The notes below the pieces were generated by a model. The model worked only from the letters and a program-made list of their open reading frames with translations, did no database searches and was not told the DNA's origin. Made by a program: the position numbers and the translations under genes. From assembly GCF_002352765.1 (NCBI RefSeq), contig NZ_KZ293963.1, positions 3,746,559-3,810,558 on the forward strand: a stretch of DNA of 64,000 nucleotides, read 5' to 3'. Origin of the DNA: Alteribacter populi. Its GTDB lineage: Bacteria; Bacillota; Bacilli; Bacillales; Salisediminibacteriaceae. This document shows positions 25,149 through 33,210 of this stretch, one piece after another (the stretch's first letter is position 1; each line of letters opens with the position of its first letter).

Positions 25149-26195
25149 TTACACGTGATTGGTTATTAGCTCCTTGTTTCGTTCTTTGAAAAGGTCATTA
25201 TGTGATGAGACCATACCTGTTTTTTTTGCATCCGGTTCAATGAATCGTTTAGCCTGGTTGACTGCGTTAGCAGCGTCCTGAAAGGCTCCCGCAATAAGGT
25301 GCAGTTTACCGTCATGCTTTAGTATATCCCCAGCCGCGTAAAGTCCTTCTACAGATGACGTACTGTTTGCAGCTCCTGCAATAAAATGGTCATCCTCGAG
25401 CGTTACTTTTAAACTGTGATTTTTCAATAGTGCGGTATCGCGTTCATACCCGTGATTGATAATCAAGTCATCTACTTTAAGCGTAATCGTTTCTCCTGAA
25501 TTTTCATGGCAAAGCTCGACATGTTCAATCATGTCCTGGTCCCTGTTAGCCGTCAACTTAGAGATGGATGTATGAAAAAAACATTGTACTGAACTGTTTA
25601 ATAGCTTACTCACTTCTGATTCGTGTCCTTTAAGAGCTCCTTTACGATAGGTGATATAGACCTTTTTGGCAATTGGCTCAAGCTCATTGGCCCAGTCAAT
25701 GGCTGCATTTCCTCCACCTGAAATCAGTACGCTTTTCCCTTTAAATCGTTTAAGCGATTGGATTGTGTAATGCAAGTTCGTCACTTCAAATCTTTCTGCT
25801 CCTTTAATATCAAGTCGCTGAGGTGTAATGATACCACCTCCGACGGCTACAATCACCGTTTTTGATAGATGGACTTCTCCTTTATTCGTATGTACTCGAA
25901 AGGTTCCGTCTACAGATTTTGATATTGATGTCACTTTCGTATTCAGCTTCACAGTCGGCTTGAAGGTGAGACCTTGTATAATGAGCTGTTCCATAAATTT
26001 TTCTCCAGACGTAGGTGGTAATCCTCCGACATCCCAGATGATTTTTTCTGGATAAAGCTGGACTTTTCCCCCAAGAGTCGGCTGGTATTCAATGATTTTT
26101 GTCTTCATTTCTCTAACTCCGCTGTAAAAAGCTGAATAAAGACCAGCTGGGCCTCCTCCGATAATCGTTACGTCATACATGTCTATAGCATTCAT
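25149..26195 (-). CDS. Ferredoxin/flavodoxin--NADP reductase, thioredoxin-reductase-like (YumC/YcgT type)
   Basis: 348 residues. FAD-binding IIGGGPAGLYSAFYSG, GGKVQLYPEKIIWDVGG, NAD(P)-binding SGGGNAAIDWANEL and GLYAAGDI. There is no CxxC redox pair, which separates it from thioredoxin reductase and fits the FNR2 group. Uses NADPH to reduce ferredoxin or another iron-linked acceptor. Start ATG 26195 has GAGGTG upstream. It is divergent from an iron ABC importer, and its promoter is overlapped by a Fur box; the B. subtilis homologue YcgT is also iron-regulated, so a role in iron release or iron-poor growth is likely. Confidence 0.85.
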   Translation of the reverse strand: MNAIDMYDVTIIGGGPAGLYSAFYSGVREMKTKIIEYQPTLGGKVQLYPEKIIWDVGGLPPTSGEKFMEQLIIQGLTFKPTVKLNTKVTSISKSVDGTFRVHTNKGEVHLSKTVIVAVGGGIITPQRLDIKGAERFEVTNLHYTIQSLKRFKGKSVLISGGGNAAIDWANELEPIAKKVYITYRKGALKGHESEVSKLLNSSVQCFFHTSISKLTANRDQDMIEHVELCHENSGETITLKVDDLIINHGYERDTALLKNHSLKVTLEDDHFIAGAANSTSSVEGLYAAGDILKHDGKLHLIAGAFQDAANAVNQAKRFIEPDAKKTGMVSSHNDLFKERNKELITNHV

Positions 26196-26239
26196 TTTTT
26201 CACCTCATTAGCAAAAGTTTGTGGCTTTCTAAAATTCCA

Positions 26240-26302
26240 TTGACAATGAGAATTCATCATCTTATAGTTATTATTGTAGATGAAACTGATAATCATTATC
26301 AA
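26240..26302. promoter_or_regulatory. Divergent promoters with a perfect 7-1-7 Fur box
   Basis: Plus strand: TTGACA (26240-26245), 17 bases, TATAGT (26263-26268). Minus strand: TTGATA (26302-26297), 18 bases, TACAAT (26278-26273). TGATAATCATTATCA at 26287-26301 is an exact match to the Bacillus Fur 7-1-7 consensus. It covers the minus -35 and the early transcribed region of the plus promoter, so one site could repress both units under iron sufficiency. Confidence 0.82.
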
Positions 26303-26398
26303 CTGAAATTTTGAAACTTGTTAAAAATGACTTTAATTTTCAAAAATCCATAGTGAAAACTTCAGGAAATGTTTGAAGAAGCTAAAATTAAGAGATAT

Positions 26399-26491
26399 GA
26401 AAGCTACCTTCACGGCGCCCGTCTCAAGGGAAAAGCGTCCTTGAGACTTTAAATGGATGCTGCGGAAGCTAACGCTGTTTTTAATAAAAGG
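26399..26491. repeat. ~92-bp intergenic repeat, copy B
   Basis: Similar over its length to 10347-10437. Central TCTCAAGG/CCTTGAGA is a perfect 8-pair hairpin here. It lies in the transcribed leader of the iron ABC operon, ending 11 bases before the first start codon. Confidence 0.7.
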
Positions 26492-26502
26492 AAGGTGAAA
26501 CG

Positions 26503-27345
26503 ATGAACCGTTTATTTGTAGATAGTATGACTGTCAGCTATGGGGAAGAGCTCATTATTAAAGATTTGAGTATTTCCATTCCGGATCAACAGATCACCAC
26601 AATTATTGGTCCTAACGGATGCGGGAAGTCTACGCTTCTAAAAGCAATCACACGCATTATTCCTCATGCTTCTGGCTCCGTAATTCTCGATGGACAGCAT
26701 ATTTCTAAAGAAAACACAAAAGAACTGGCGAAAAAAATGGCGATTCTACCTCAGACGCCTGAAAGCTCCAGCGGACTGACAGTTGGAGAACTTGTATCTT
26801 ATGGACGATTTCCTTATCAACAAGGATTTGGCAGACTCACAAAACGAGACCGGGAAATGATTGACTGGGCACTTGAAGTTACAGGTATACAGGAATTCAA
26901 GTATCGTGCTGTTGACGCCTTATCAGGAGGGCAGAAACAAAGAGTCTGGATTGCAATGGCACTTGCACAGGAGACGGAGATGATTTTCCTCGATGAGCCA
27001 ACAACCTATTTGGATATGGCTCATCAGCTCGAAGTCCTTGAATTACTAGAGGAACTAAATCGTGTAGAGAAGCGGACTATCATTATGGTTTTACACGACT
27101 TAAATCAGGCGGCGCGCTTTGCTGATCATCTCATTGCTATGAAAAGAGGCCGCATTATGAAAGCGGGAAATTGTGAAGAAGTCATTCAACGCGATGTGCT
27201 AAGAGACGTCTTTCACATTGACGCTCTGATCGGCCGAGACCCTTATACGAATAAACCGATGTGTATGACTTACCATTTATTAAAAGGAGATAATCACCAT
27301 GAAAAAAATAATCATGCCGTTCACTCTATTATTGCTCATTCTTAG
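26503..27345 (+). CDS. Iron-siderophore ABC transporter ATP-binding protein
   Basis: 280 residues. Walker A GPNGCGKST, signature LSGGQKQR, Walker B MIFLDEPTTYLD, H-loop VLHDLNQAARFADH: the FecE/FhuC type. Energises uptake of a ferric siderophore or ferric citrate by the two permeases encoded downstream. Its last 47 bases overlap the start of the lipoprotein gene, so the final ~15 residues (after HLLKGD) are read from the same DNA as the next gene's signal peptide. Under control of the Fur-box promoter upstream. Confidence 0.92.
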   Translation: MNRLFVDSMTVSYGEELIIKDLSISIPDQQITTIIGPNGCGKSTLLKAITRIIPHASGSVILDGQHISKENTKELAKKMAILPQTPESSSGLTVGELVSYGRFPYQQGFGRLTKRDREMIDWALEVTGIQEFKYRAVDALSGGQKQRVWIAMALAQETEMIFLDEPTTYLDMAHQLEVLELLEELNRVEKRTIIMVLHDLNQAARFADHLIAMKRGRIMKAGNCEEVIQRDVLRDVFHIDALIGRDPYTNKPMCMTYHLLKGDNHHEKNNHAVHSIIAHS

Positions 27346-28201
27346 TGCTTGTGGAGGTGGCGAATCGAGCGGACAAGAATTAAATGGAAATGACACCATT
27401 ACTTATGAATCAGAAAATGGACCAGTGGAAGTTCCTGCTGATCCACAGCGCGTAGCTGTTTTATCCTCGTTTGCAGGTAACGTTATGGCACTTGATGTAA
27501 ACCTCGTCGGTGTGGATCCTTGGTCGAAAATGAATCCACGCTTTGAAGACGAGCTACAGGACATTGAAGAAGTCACAGATGAAAGCCTTGAAAAGCTAAT
27601 TGAATTAGAGCCAGACTTAATTATTGGATACTCAGACATTAAAAACGTAAGCAAGCTCGAACAAATTGCCCCTGTTGTAACTTATACATACGGCAATGTC
27701 GATTACCTCACTCAGCATATAGAGATTGGGAAACTACTAAACAAGGAAAAAGAAGCGAAAGAATGGGTCGATGATTTCAAAGAACGAGCCCAGGTAGCAG
27801 GAGAAGAGATTAAAGATGTCATCGGCGAGGATACTACCGTGTCCGTTTTTGAAAACTTTGACAAGCAGCTTTATGTCTTTGGTGATAATTGGGGTCGAGG
27901 CACAGAAGTCCTTTATCAAGAAATGGAACTAGCCATGCCTGAGAAGGTAGCGGAAGTCGCTCTTGAAGACGGATATTATGCCCTTTCTCCTGAGGTGCTT
28001 TCTGAGTTTGCTGGTGATTATATGGTTTTTAGCAAGGTAGATGACGCCGATCTTTCATTCGAGAAAACCGACACGTACCAGAACATTCCTGCCGTTCAAA
28101 ACGATCAAGTGATTGAAGTAAATGCTGCAGAATTTTACTTTAATGATCCTATCACGCTAGAGTATCAGCTTGAAACTTACCATGAACGTTTTCTTGAGTA
28201 A
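27299..28201 (+). CDS. Iron-siderophore ABC transporter substrate-binding lipoprotein
   Basis: 300 residues. Lipoprotein signal peptide with lipobox LSAC (Cys about residue 18), then the FecB/FhuD fold: ETLxL-like EKLIELEPDLIIGYSD and VFENFDKQLYVFGDNWGRG. Captures the ferric complex outside the membrane and delivers it to the permeases. AAAGGAG precedes ATG 27299. The ligand (citrate, hydroxamate or other) is not evident. Confidence 0.9.
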   Translation: MKKIIMPFTLLLLILSACGGGESSGQELNGNDTITYESENGPVEVPADPQRVAVLSSFAGNVMALDVNLVGVDPWSKMNPRFEDELQDIEEVTDESLEKLIELEPDLIIGYSDIKNVSKLEQIAPVVTYTYGNVDYLTQHIEIGKLLNKEKEAKEWVDDFKERAQVAGEEIKDVIGEDTTVSVFENFDKQLYVFGDNWGRGTEVLYQEMELAMPEKVAEVALEDGYYALSPEVLSEFAGDYMVFSKVDDADLSFEKTDTYQNIPAVQNDQVIEVNAAEFYFNDPITLEYQLETYHERFLE

Positions 28202-28212
28202 GAGATCACGAG

Positions 28213-28248
28213 GAGGAAGGCGCTTGTATTTGGAGCTCTTCCTCTTTT
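28213..28248 (+). terminator. Hairpin between lipoprotein and permease genes
   Basis: GAGGAAG/CTTCCTC stem followed by TTTTG, inside the operon. Likely a partial terminator that lowers permease expression relative to the binding protein (inference). Confidence 0.55.
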
Positions 28249-28311
28249 GTTTGTCTCTACTGGCGACCTATATTAAATAAAATCTAGCAGTTGTAAAAGA
28301 AGAGGGTGCTT

Positions 28312-29322
28312 ATGAATAAGACCAGCTCAAACACCATACCTGTTTCACTTGTATTTTTAATAGGGTTTATATTACTCCTTCTAATGTTTGCGTTATCACT
28401 CATATTAGGTAGTGCGAAAATTCCTGTGCGTGATATTTGGCTAGCCGTAGCAACAGCTCAAACGGGAGAATCATTATCTATTATAAGAGAAATCCGATTG
28501 CCACGAGAAATCGGGGCGGTCTTTGTTGGGGCCGCATTATCTGTGTCTGGGGCAGTGATGCAGGGAATGACAAGAAATCCACTAGCTGACCCAGGGCTTC
28601 TGGGACTAACGGCGGGAGCAAACGCGGCATTAGCTGTAACGATCGCGTTTCTTCCTGGGACGAATTATTTCTGGATGATGATGGCCTGCTTTATAGGGGC
28701 TGCGCTTGGTGCGGGGCTTGTCTTCGGGATCATCCGGATGAAAAAAGGGAGAATGTCTCCGTTTCGCATCGTGCTGGCAGGTGCGGCTGTCACTGCGTTT
28801 TTACAGGCGGTTGCTGAAGGAATTGGTTTAACGTTTAAAATTTCTAAAGAGGTGTCTATGTGGACGGCAGGAGGACTTATCGGAACAAACTGGATGCAAC
28901 TTCAAGTCATTGTACCTTTTATTACAGTTGGACTGATCACTGCTGTGATTTTATCAAGGCAAGTGACCATTCTCAGCTTAAATGAAGACGTAGCAACCGG
29001 ACTAGGTCAAAAAACAGAACAAATAAAGGTTGTCCTAATTGTTGTCATTATTCTCCTCACTGGAGCAGCCGTTGCTCTCGTTGGTAACATCGCCTTTATT
29101 GGGTTAATGATTCCTCATATAGTACGCTCTGTCATTGGAACAGATTACCGTTACATCATTCCTATGTCCGCTATTGTCGGAGCAACGTTTATGCTATTGG
29201 CAGACACGGTAGGTAGGGTCATTCATGCACCTTACGAAACACCTGTGGCCGCTATTCTGTCTATTATGGGACTGCCTTTCTTTTTATGGGTAGTGCGAAA
29301 AGGAGGAAAAGGGTTCTCGTGA
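28312..29322 (+). CDS. Iron-siderophore ABC transporter permease 1 (FecCD family)
   Basis: 336 residues from ATG 28312 (AGAGGG five bases before; the GTG at 28306 is inside that site). About nine or ten membrane segments. IREIRLPREIGAVFVGAALSVSGAVMQGMTRNPLADPGLLG is the conserved FecCD block, and VGNIAFIGLMIPHIVR the ATPase-contacting loop. Forms a heterodimer with the next permease. The stop overlaps the GTG of permease 2 (GTGA). Confidence 0.92.
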   Translation: MNKTSSNTIPVSLVFLIGFILLLLMFALSLILGSAKIPVRDIWLAVATAQTGESLSIIREIRLPREIGAVFVGAALSVSGAVMQGMTRNPLADPGLLGLTAGANAALAVTIAFLPGTNYFWMMMACFIGAALGAGLVFGIIRMKKGRMSPFRIVLAGAAVTAFLQAVAEGIGLTFKISKEVSMWTAGGLIGTNWMQLQVIVPFITVGLITAVILSRQVTILSLNEDVATGLGQKTEQIKVVLIVVIILLTGAAVALVGNIAFIGLMIPHIVRSVIGTDYRYIIPMSAIVGATFMLLADTVGRVIHAPYETPVAAILSIMGLPFFLWVVRKGGKGFS

Positions 29323-30326
29323 TACATCCTAATCTAGTAAAAAAACAATACCTGCTTATCATTTTCTTCTTAACCCTTATCCTGCTAACGATGTTGATCA
29401 GTATGGGGATCGGCTATGCCAAGTTATCTTATGACAGGCTGATCCCGGTTTTAGTTGGAAAAGGAACGTTCCAGGAAACGTTTATTCTTTTTTCAGTGCG
29501 GCTACCACGGATGATCATTACACTTTTAGCTGGTATGGCACTGGCGTTATCAGGAGCGATTTTACAAGGGATTACCCGAAATGATCTAGCTGATCCTGGG
29601 ATTATTGGTATCAATTCTGGAGCCGGTGTGTCCGTGGCTATTTTCTTTTTATTTTTTCCGATTCAGGTTGGTGCGTTTGTTTATATGCTTCCAGTGGCAG
29701 CCTTTGCAGGGGCACTTCTCACTGCTATAGCTATTTATCTATTTTCTTATCAAAAACAGGTTGGCTTTCATCCGGTTCGATTTATATTAACTGGGGTTGG
29801 CTTTTCCCTCGCTTTATCCGGGGTCATGATTGTCCTTATTTCATCTGCTGATCAGACAAGAGTCGACTTTATTGCCACTTGGCTTGCCGGCAACATTTGG
29901 GGCACAGACTGGCCGTTTATTTTAGCCCTTCTCCCTTGGCTCCTTGTTCTAATCCCTTTTTCTCTTTATAAAGCGAACCGACTAAACCTTCTTAGTCTTG
30001 GTGACTTGGTAGCCACCGGAACTGGGGTGGCCGTAAAAAAAGAACAAATGACCTTGCTTTTTACCGCAGTAGCTCTTGCTGCTTCTGCGGTTTCCGTCAC
30101 AGGTGGGATCGCCTTCGTCGGCTTAATGGCCCCTCACATCGCAAGAGCTCTTACCGGCCCAGTGTATCAACGAATACTCCCGCTCGCTATATTAATTGGC
30201 GGATGGCTTCTGCTTGTCGCTGATACGATCGGCAGAAATCTCACCGACCCAGACGGACTTCCAGCAGGCATTATCGTATCCATTATCGGTGCTCCGTATT
30301 TTCTTTATTTGTTGTTGAGGAAGTAG
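29319..30326 (+). CDS. Iron-siderophore ABC transporter permease 2 (FecCD family)
   Basis: 335 residues from GTG 29319, which overlaps the preceding TGA and follows AAAGGAGGAAAAGGG; the ATG at 29286 lacks a ribosome site. VRLPRMIITLLAGMALALSGAILQGITRNDLADPGIIG and VTGGIAFVGLMAPHIAR are the family blocks. Second half of the heterodimeric channel and the last gene of the operon. No clear terminator follows immediately. Confidence 0.92.
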   Translation: MIHPNLVKKQYLLIIFFLTLILLTMLISMGIGYAKLSYDRLIPVLVGKGTFQETFILFSVRLPRMIITLLAGMALALSGAILQGITRNDLADPGIIGINSGAGVSVAIFFLFFPIQVGAFVYMLPVAAFAGALLTAIAIYLFSYQKQVGFHPVRFILTGVGFSLALSGVMIVLISSADQTRVDFIATWLAGNIWGTDWPFILALLPWLLVLIPFSLYKANRLNLLSLGDLVATGTGVAVKKEQMTLLFTAVALAASAVSVTGGIAFVGLMAPHIARALTGPVYQRILPLAILIGGWLLLVADTIGRNLTDPDGLPAGIIVSIIGAPYFLYLLLRK

Positions 30327-30684
30327 GGTGTGTACTTACATCAATCTAGTGAAGAGTTGAAAAAAAGGGGTTTATCTTCCTGTTGGTTGCTATTATTTTA
30401 TAGGCTCTGTTAAAGGTTGTTAATGATATTTGAAAAAGACGAAACATTTGTCCTTAGTAGAGGGCGAGCTCGAATGATGCATCGGACTGGATTGTTGGAT
30501 ACGGTCATTCTAAATCAAAGAGGGAAGATGCGATGGAGACAGACCCCTCCCTTTGTAACTTACTAAAAAACATGGTTTCCAAATGATTGCTACAAAGGCT
30601 ATAGTAATACGTATAGATTAACAAAGTTTGTTGACATACTTTGAGGAAATTCTCTGAATCATAGTGTGAGGGGGAATCAAAGAA
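30327..30684. other. Intergenic region with remnant repeat end
   Basis: AGGCTCTGTTAAAGGTTGTT at about 30402 resembles one end of the palindromic repeats seen at 36670, 45738 and 61966, without a matching right end. No gene supported. Confidence 0.4.
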
Positions 30685-31069
30685 GTGACGGATAAAAAAT
30701 ACTGGTTAACAAATGTCAGATTGTAAACCGAGTTCCGCTATGAAAAAGATATTGAACATGGCTTACTACGTAGCAATTCTGTTCCATTCGTTAGAGAATC
30801 TTTGCGCAGTACAGCCTCCTTAAAAAGCAGGGATACTAGCGGAGCGTTATTGCTTAAATGTTGAACGTCAACTTGGACAAACGCTAGGGTAGATAACAGG
30901 AGGTGTAACTCCTTTGAATAAACGAAGGGAACGTGTTTGGTCCAATGTAGGAGACGATGCAGATTTCGTTGATGCAAGTTGTTCAACTGAAGCTGTTGCT
31001 AGGTTAGTAGAATGGCCGCTTTCTTTAAAAAAGAACCTGTTGATGGAGTACTTTAAAAGGAAAGGATAG
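30685..31069 (+). pseudogene. Decayed, internally deleted paralogue of the amidohydrolase
   Basis: From GTG 30685 the translation KKYWLTNVRL-stop-TEFRYEKDIEHG matches the start of the intact gene at 31075 (TFWLTNTTLESGYQIEHG). From about 30830 to the TAG at 31067-31069 it matches that protein's C-terminus: VERQLGQTLG-stop-IT then TPLN....WSNVGDDADFV.ASCSTEAVARL versus TPLN....WPKIGDDASIVLVEASCSAEAIARR. Roughly 290 central codons, including all metal-binding residues, are missing, and at least two in-frame stops are present. Confidence 0.85.
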
Positions 31070-31074
31070 ATCAT

Positions 31075-32310
31075 ATGAGTTCTACTTTTTGGCTAACAAA
31101 CACCACATTAGAGAGTGGATACCAGATTGAGCATGGCGTGATTTCAGGAACCGAGACAGAATGTTGTCATCTGTTAATTAGGGATGGGAAAGTTGCGAAA
31201 ATTATACCTTCTAGTAAACCTATTACAGACAATTCACCACAAAAAGATGCGGAGGGGTTATTAGCTCTTCCATCATTTATAGAAAAACATTGTCATCTAG
31301 ATAAAACATTGCTTGGTGACCGATGGCGTTCCGTCACACCTGTTAAAAGTATTTTTGAACGCCTTGAAATTGAAAAAGAAGTTCTTCCTTCTTTGGAAAC
31401 TACAACGAAAGAACGTGCGGAAAAGTTACTTAATATTTATTTGAAATCCGGCGTGACTCATGTACGAACGCATGTGGATGTATATCCTGAGGTTGGATTG
31501 AAGAATTTAGAAGAAGTCCAAGAAGCATTGCAAACGTTTGAAGGAAAGTTATCTTATGAAATTGTTGCATTTCCGCAACATGGAATGTTGCGTACGAAGT
31601 CGAAAGATTTAGTTAGGGAAGCCCTTCGTCAAGGTGCAAATCTTGTAGGTGGTGTTGATCCAGCTAACGTGGATGGAGATATTGAAGCCTCTCTACAAGA
31701 GATGGTTGAACTGGCTGTCGAAGAAAATGCAGGAATCGATTTGCATTTACACGACGCGAATCATCTAGGTATCTTTACAATGAAAAGATTGGCTAAGTTA
31801 ACGGAAGAAGCCGGTCTTCAAGGCAAGGTATCGATTAGCCATGCATTTGGCCTTGGGGATATCCCCCTATCTCAAGCAGAAGGAATGGCAGAACTACTGG
31901 CCGATGCAGGAATCACCATCATTACCAGTGTGCCGATTAATCGAAAGTTCCCACCTGTTGGCTTATTGCACGAAGGAGGTGTATCGGTTGCTGTCGGATG
32001 TGATAATATTTTTGATGTTTGGTCACCATTTGGAAATGGAGATATTTTAGAACGCGCAGGTCGTTTAGCAGAAATTTCAGGACGGGTAGACGAACGGTCA
32101 TTATCACAAACGCTCTCATTTATTACCGATGGGAAAACACCACTTAATCATGAAGGAGAACAAATTTGGCCAAAAATTGGGGACGATGCAAGCATCGTCT
32201 TAGTTGAAGCATCTTGTTCTGCTGAAGCGATTGCAAGAAGATCTAAGCGAATTATTACGATGTTCAAAGGAGAAATCGTTTCAGGTTCTCTTAGAAAGAA
32301 AAATGAATAG
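31075..32310 (+). CDS. Amidohydrolase, cytosine deaminase-like
   Basis: 411 residues. Metal-dependent amidohydrolase: EKHCHLDKT carries the HxH metal pair, then THVRTHVDVYPE, DLHLHDANHLG, SISHAFGLGD and VAVGCDNIFDVWSPFG (the final Asp). This order matches the cytosine deaminase / N-isopropylammelide hydrolase group. It probably deaminates or hydrolyses a cyclic amidine or amide; the substrate is open. AAAGGA lies before ATG 31075. Follows a decayed copy of itself by six bases, and has no transporter partner beside it. Confidence 0.8.
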   Translation: MSSTFWLTNTTLESGYQIEHGVISGTETECCHLLIRDGKVAKIIPSSKPITDNSPQKDAEGLLALPSFIEKHCHLDKTLLGDRWRSVTPVKSIFERLEIEKEVLPSLETTTKERAEKLLNIYLKSGVTHVRTHVDVYPEVGLKNLEEVQEALQTFEGKLSYEIVAFPQHGMLRTKSKDLVREALRQGANLVGGVDPANVDGDIEASLQEMVELAVEENAGIDLHLHDANHLGIFTMKRLAKLTEEAGLQGKVSISHAFGLGDIPLSQAEGMAELLADAGITIITSVPINRKFPPVGLLHEGGVSVAVGCDNIFDVWSPFGNGDILERAGRLAEISGRVDERSLSQTLSFITDGKTPLNHEGEQIWPKIGDDASIVLVEASCSAEAIARRSKRIITMFKGEIVSGSLRKKNE

Positions 32311-32605
32311 AATGTTTTATATCTCTACAAGTAGAATGATCAAAGAAGCCGTTATTTGGAGTTAATGCAACTAGTTGAAAAGTTTGTGTAAAGTCAAAAA
32401 CCTATTTCTTCGATAGATGCTCTTTTTTAGCTATTAAGCATTCCTATGCATACAAAACAGAGGGGGAAGGGGAGGGCATGTGGAAATCTTGAGATGAAAT
32501 ATTTAATATCAATCGCATGTAAGTTATTATTAGTACGCATAAATACCAACTTTAAGAGGTTATGAGTATTATAAGTTTTAAATGTTGTTGGTGTTAATTA
32601 TTCCG
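32311..32605. other. Intergenic region
   Basis: About 295 bases between convergent genes. I see no gene, no clear repeat and no convincing terminator hairpin. Confidence 0.4.
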
Positions 32606-33151
32606 TTAATGATTTTTTTCAGCCTGAATGACATAGCGTTCCGGCGCTGTACCGATATAGTTGAACGGGTAACAGGTGGTTAACGTGAGTGTAGGCTGGT
32701 CTTTCTCCACGATAACAGTGAGATCATCTGCATCTGTAATCCAAATATCCTGAATTTCATATTCATACAACTCAGCATTATACTGTACTTGCAGGATGTG
32801 ACCCTCTTCCAATGTACCGAGTTCTGTAAAAACCGTATCACGATGACCGCTTAACACAGTATGCTTTTCTTTATCGGGTGCTGTCGTATACTGACTGTCA
32901 AACATGCCAACCCCTCGATTTAAGCTATCTTCGGCAGTCCCCCAGTATACCTTAAACTTTTTTTCCAGGGCAGGGATCTTAAGGTCTGCGATGTACTCCC
33001 CTTCGTGGGTGGAAGATATATCTACCGATAAAGGAGGGTGAGAAGCAGCATCGATAGGCAGAACACTACTTGATCCGATCCACCATTGATATCCGCTCAA
33101 AATAACCAAAGTGATTCCCACAGTAATACAGAGCTTTAGCAACACGTTCAT
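32606..33151 (-). CDS. srtD: Class D sortase
   Basis: 181 residues. One N-terminal membrane anchor (about 5-24), then the sortase fold with His in LSGHRDT, Cys in TLTTCYPF and Arg in APERYV, the catalytic triad. Small size and Pro/Tyr context fit class D (B. subtilis YhcS-like), which prefers LPDT(A/S) signals. AAGGAGG precedes ATG 33151. The gene just upstream on the same strand encodes a secreted peptidase ending with an MPDTA-type signal, so this is probably a dedicated enzyme-substrate pair. Confidence 0.88.
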   Translation of the reverse strand: MNVLLKLCITVGITLVILSGYQWWIGSSSVLPIDAASHPPLSVDISSTHEGEYIADLKIPALEKKFKVYWGTAEDSLNRGVGMFDSQYTTAPDKEKHTVLSGHRDTVFTELGTLEEGHILQVQYNAELYEYEIQDIWITDADDLTVIVEKDQPTLTLTTCYPFNYIGTAPERYVIQAEKNH

Positions 33152-33172
33152 CGTTTTACCTCCTTGAGGAAA

Positions 33173-33196
33173 AGGGGACAGAATAACCTGTCCCCC
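33173..33196 (-). terminator. Hairpin between the M14 peptidase and sortase genes
   Basis: GGGGACAG/CTGTCCCC with a six-base loop; on the minus strand it is followed by TTTTCC and overlaps nothing coding. Likely attenuates read-through into srtD. Confidence 0.6.
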
Positions 33197-33210
33197 TACT
33201 TAATAATCAA

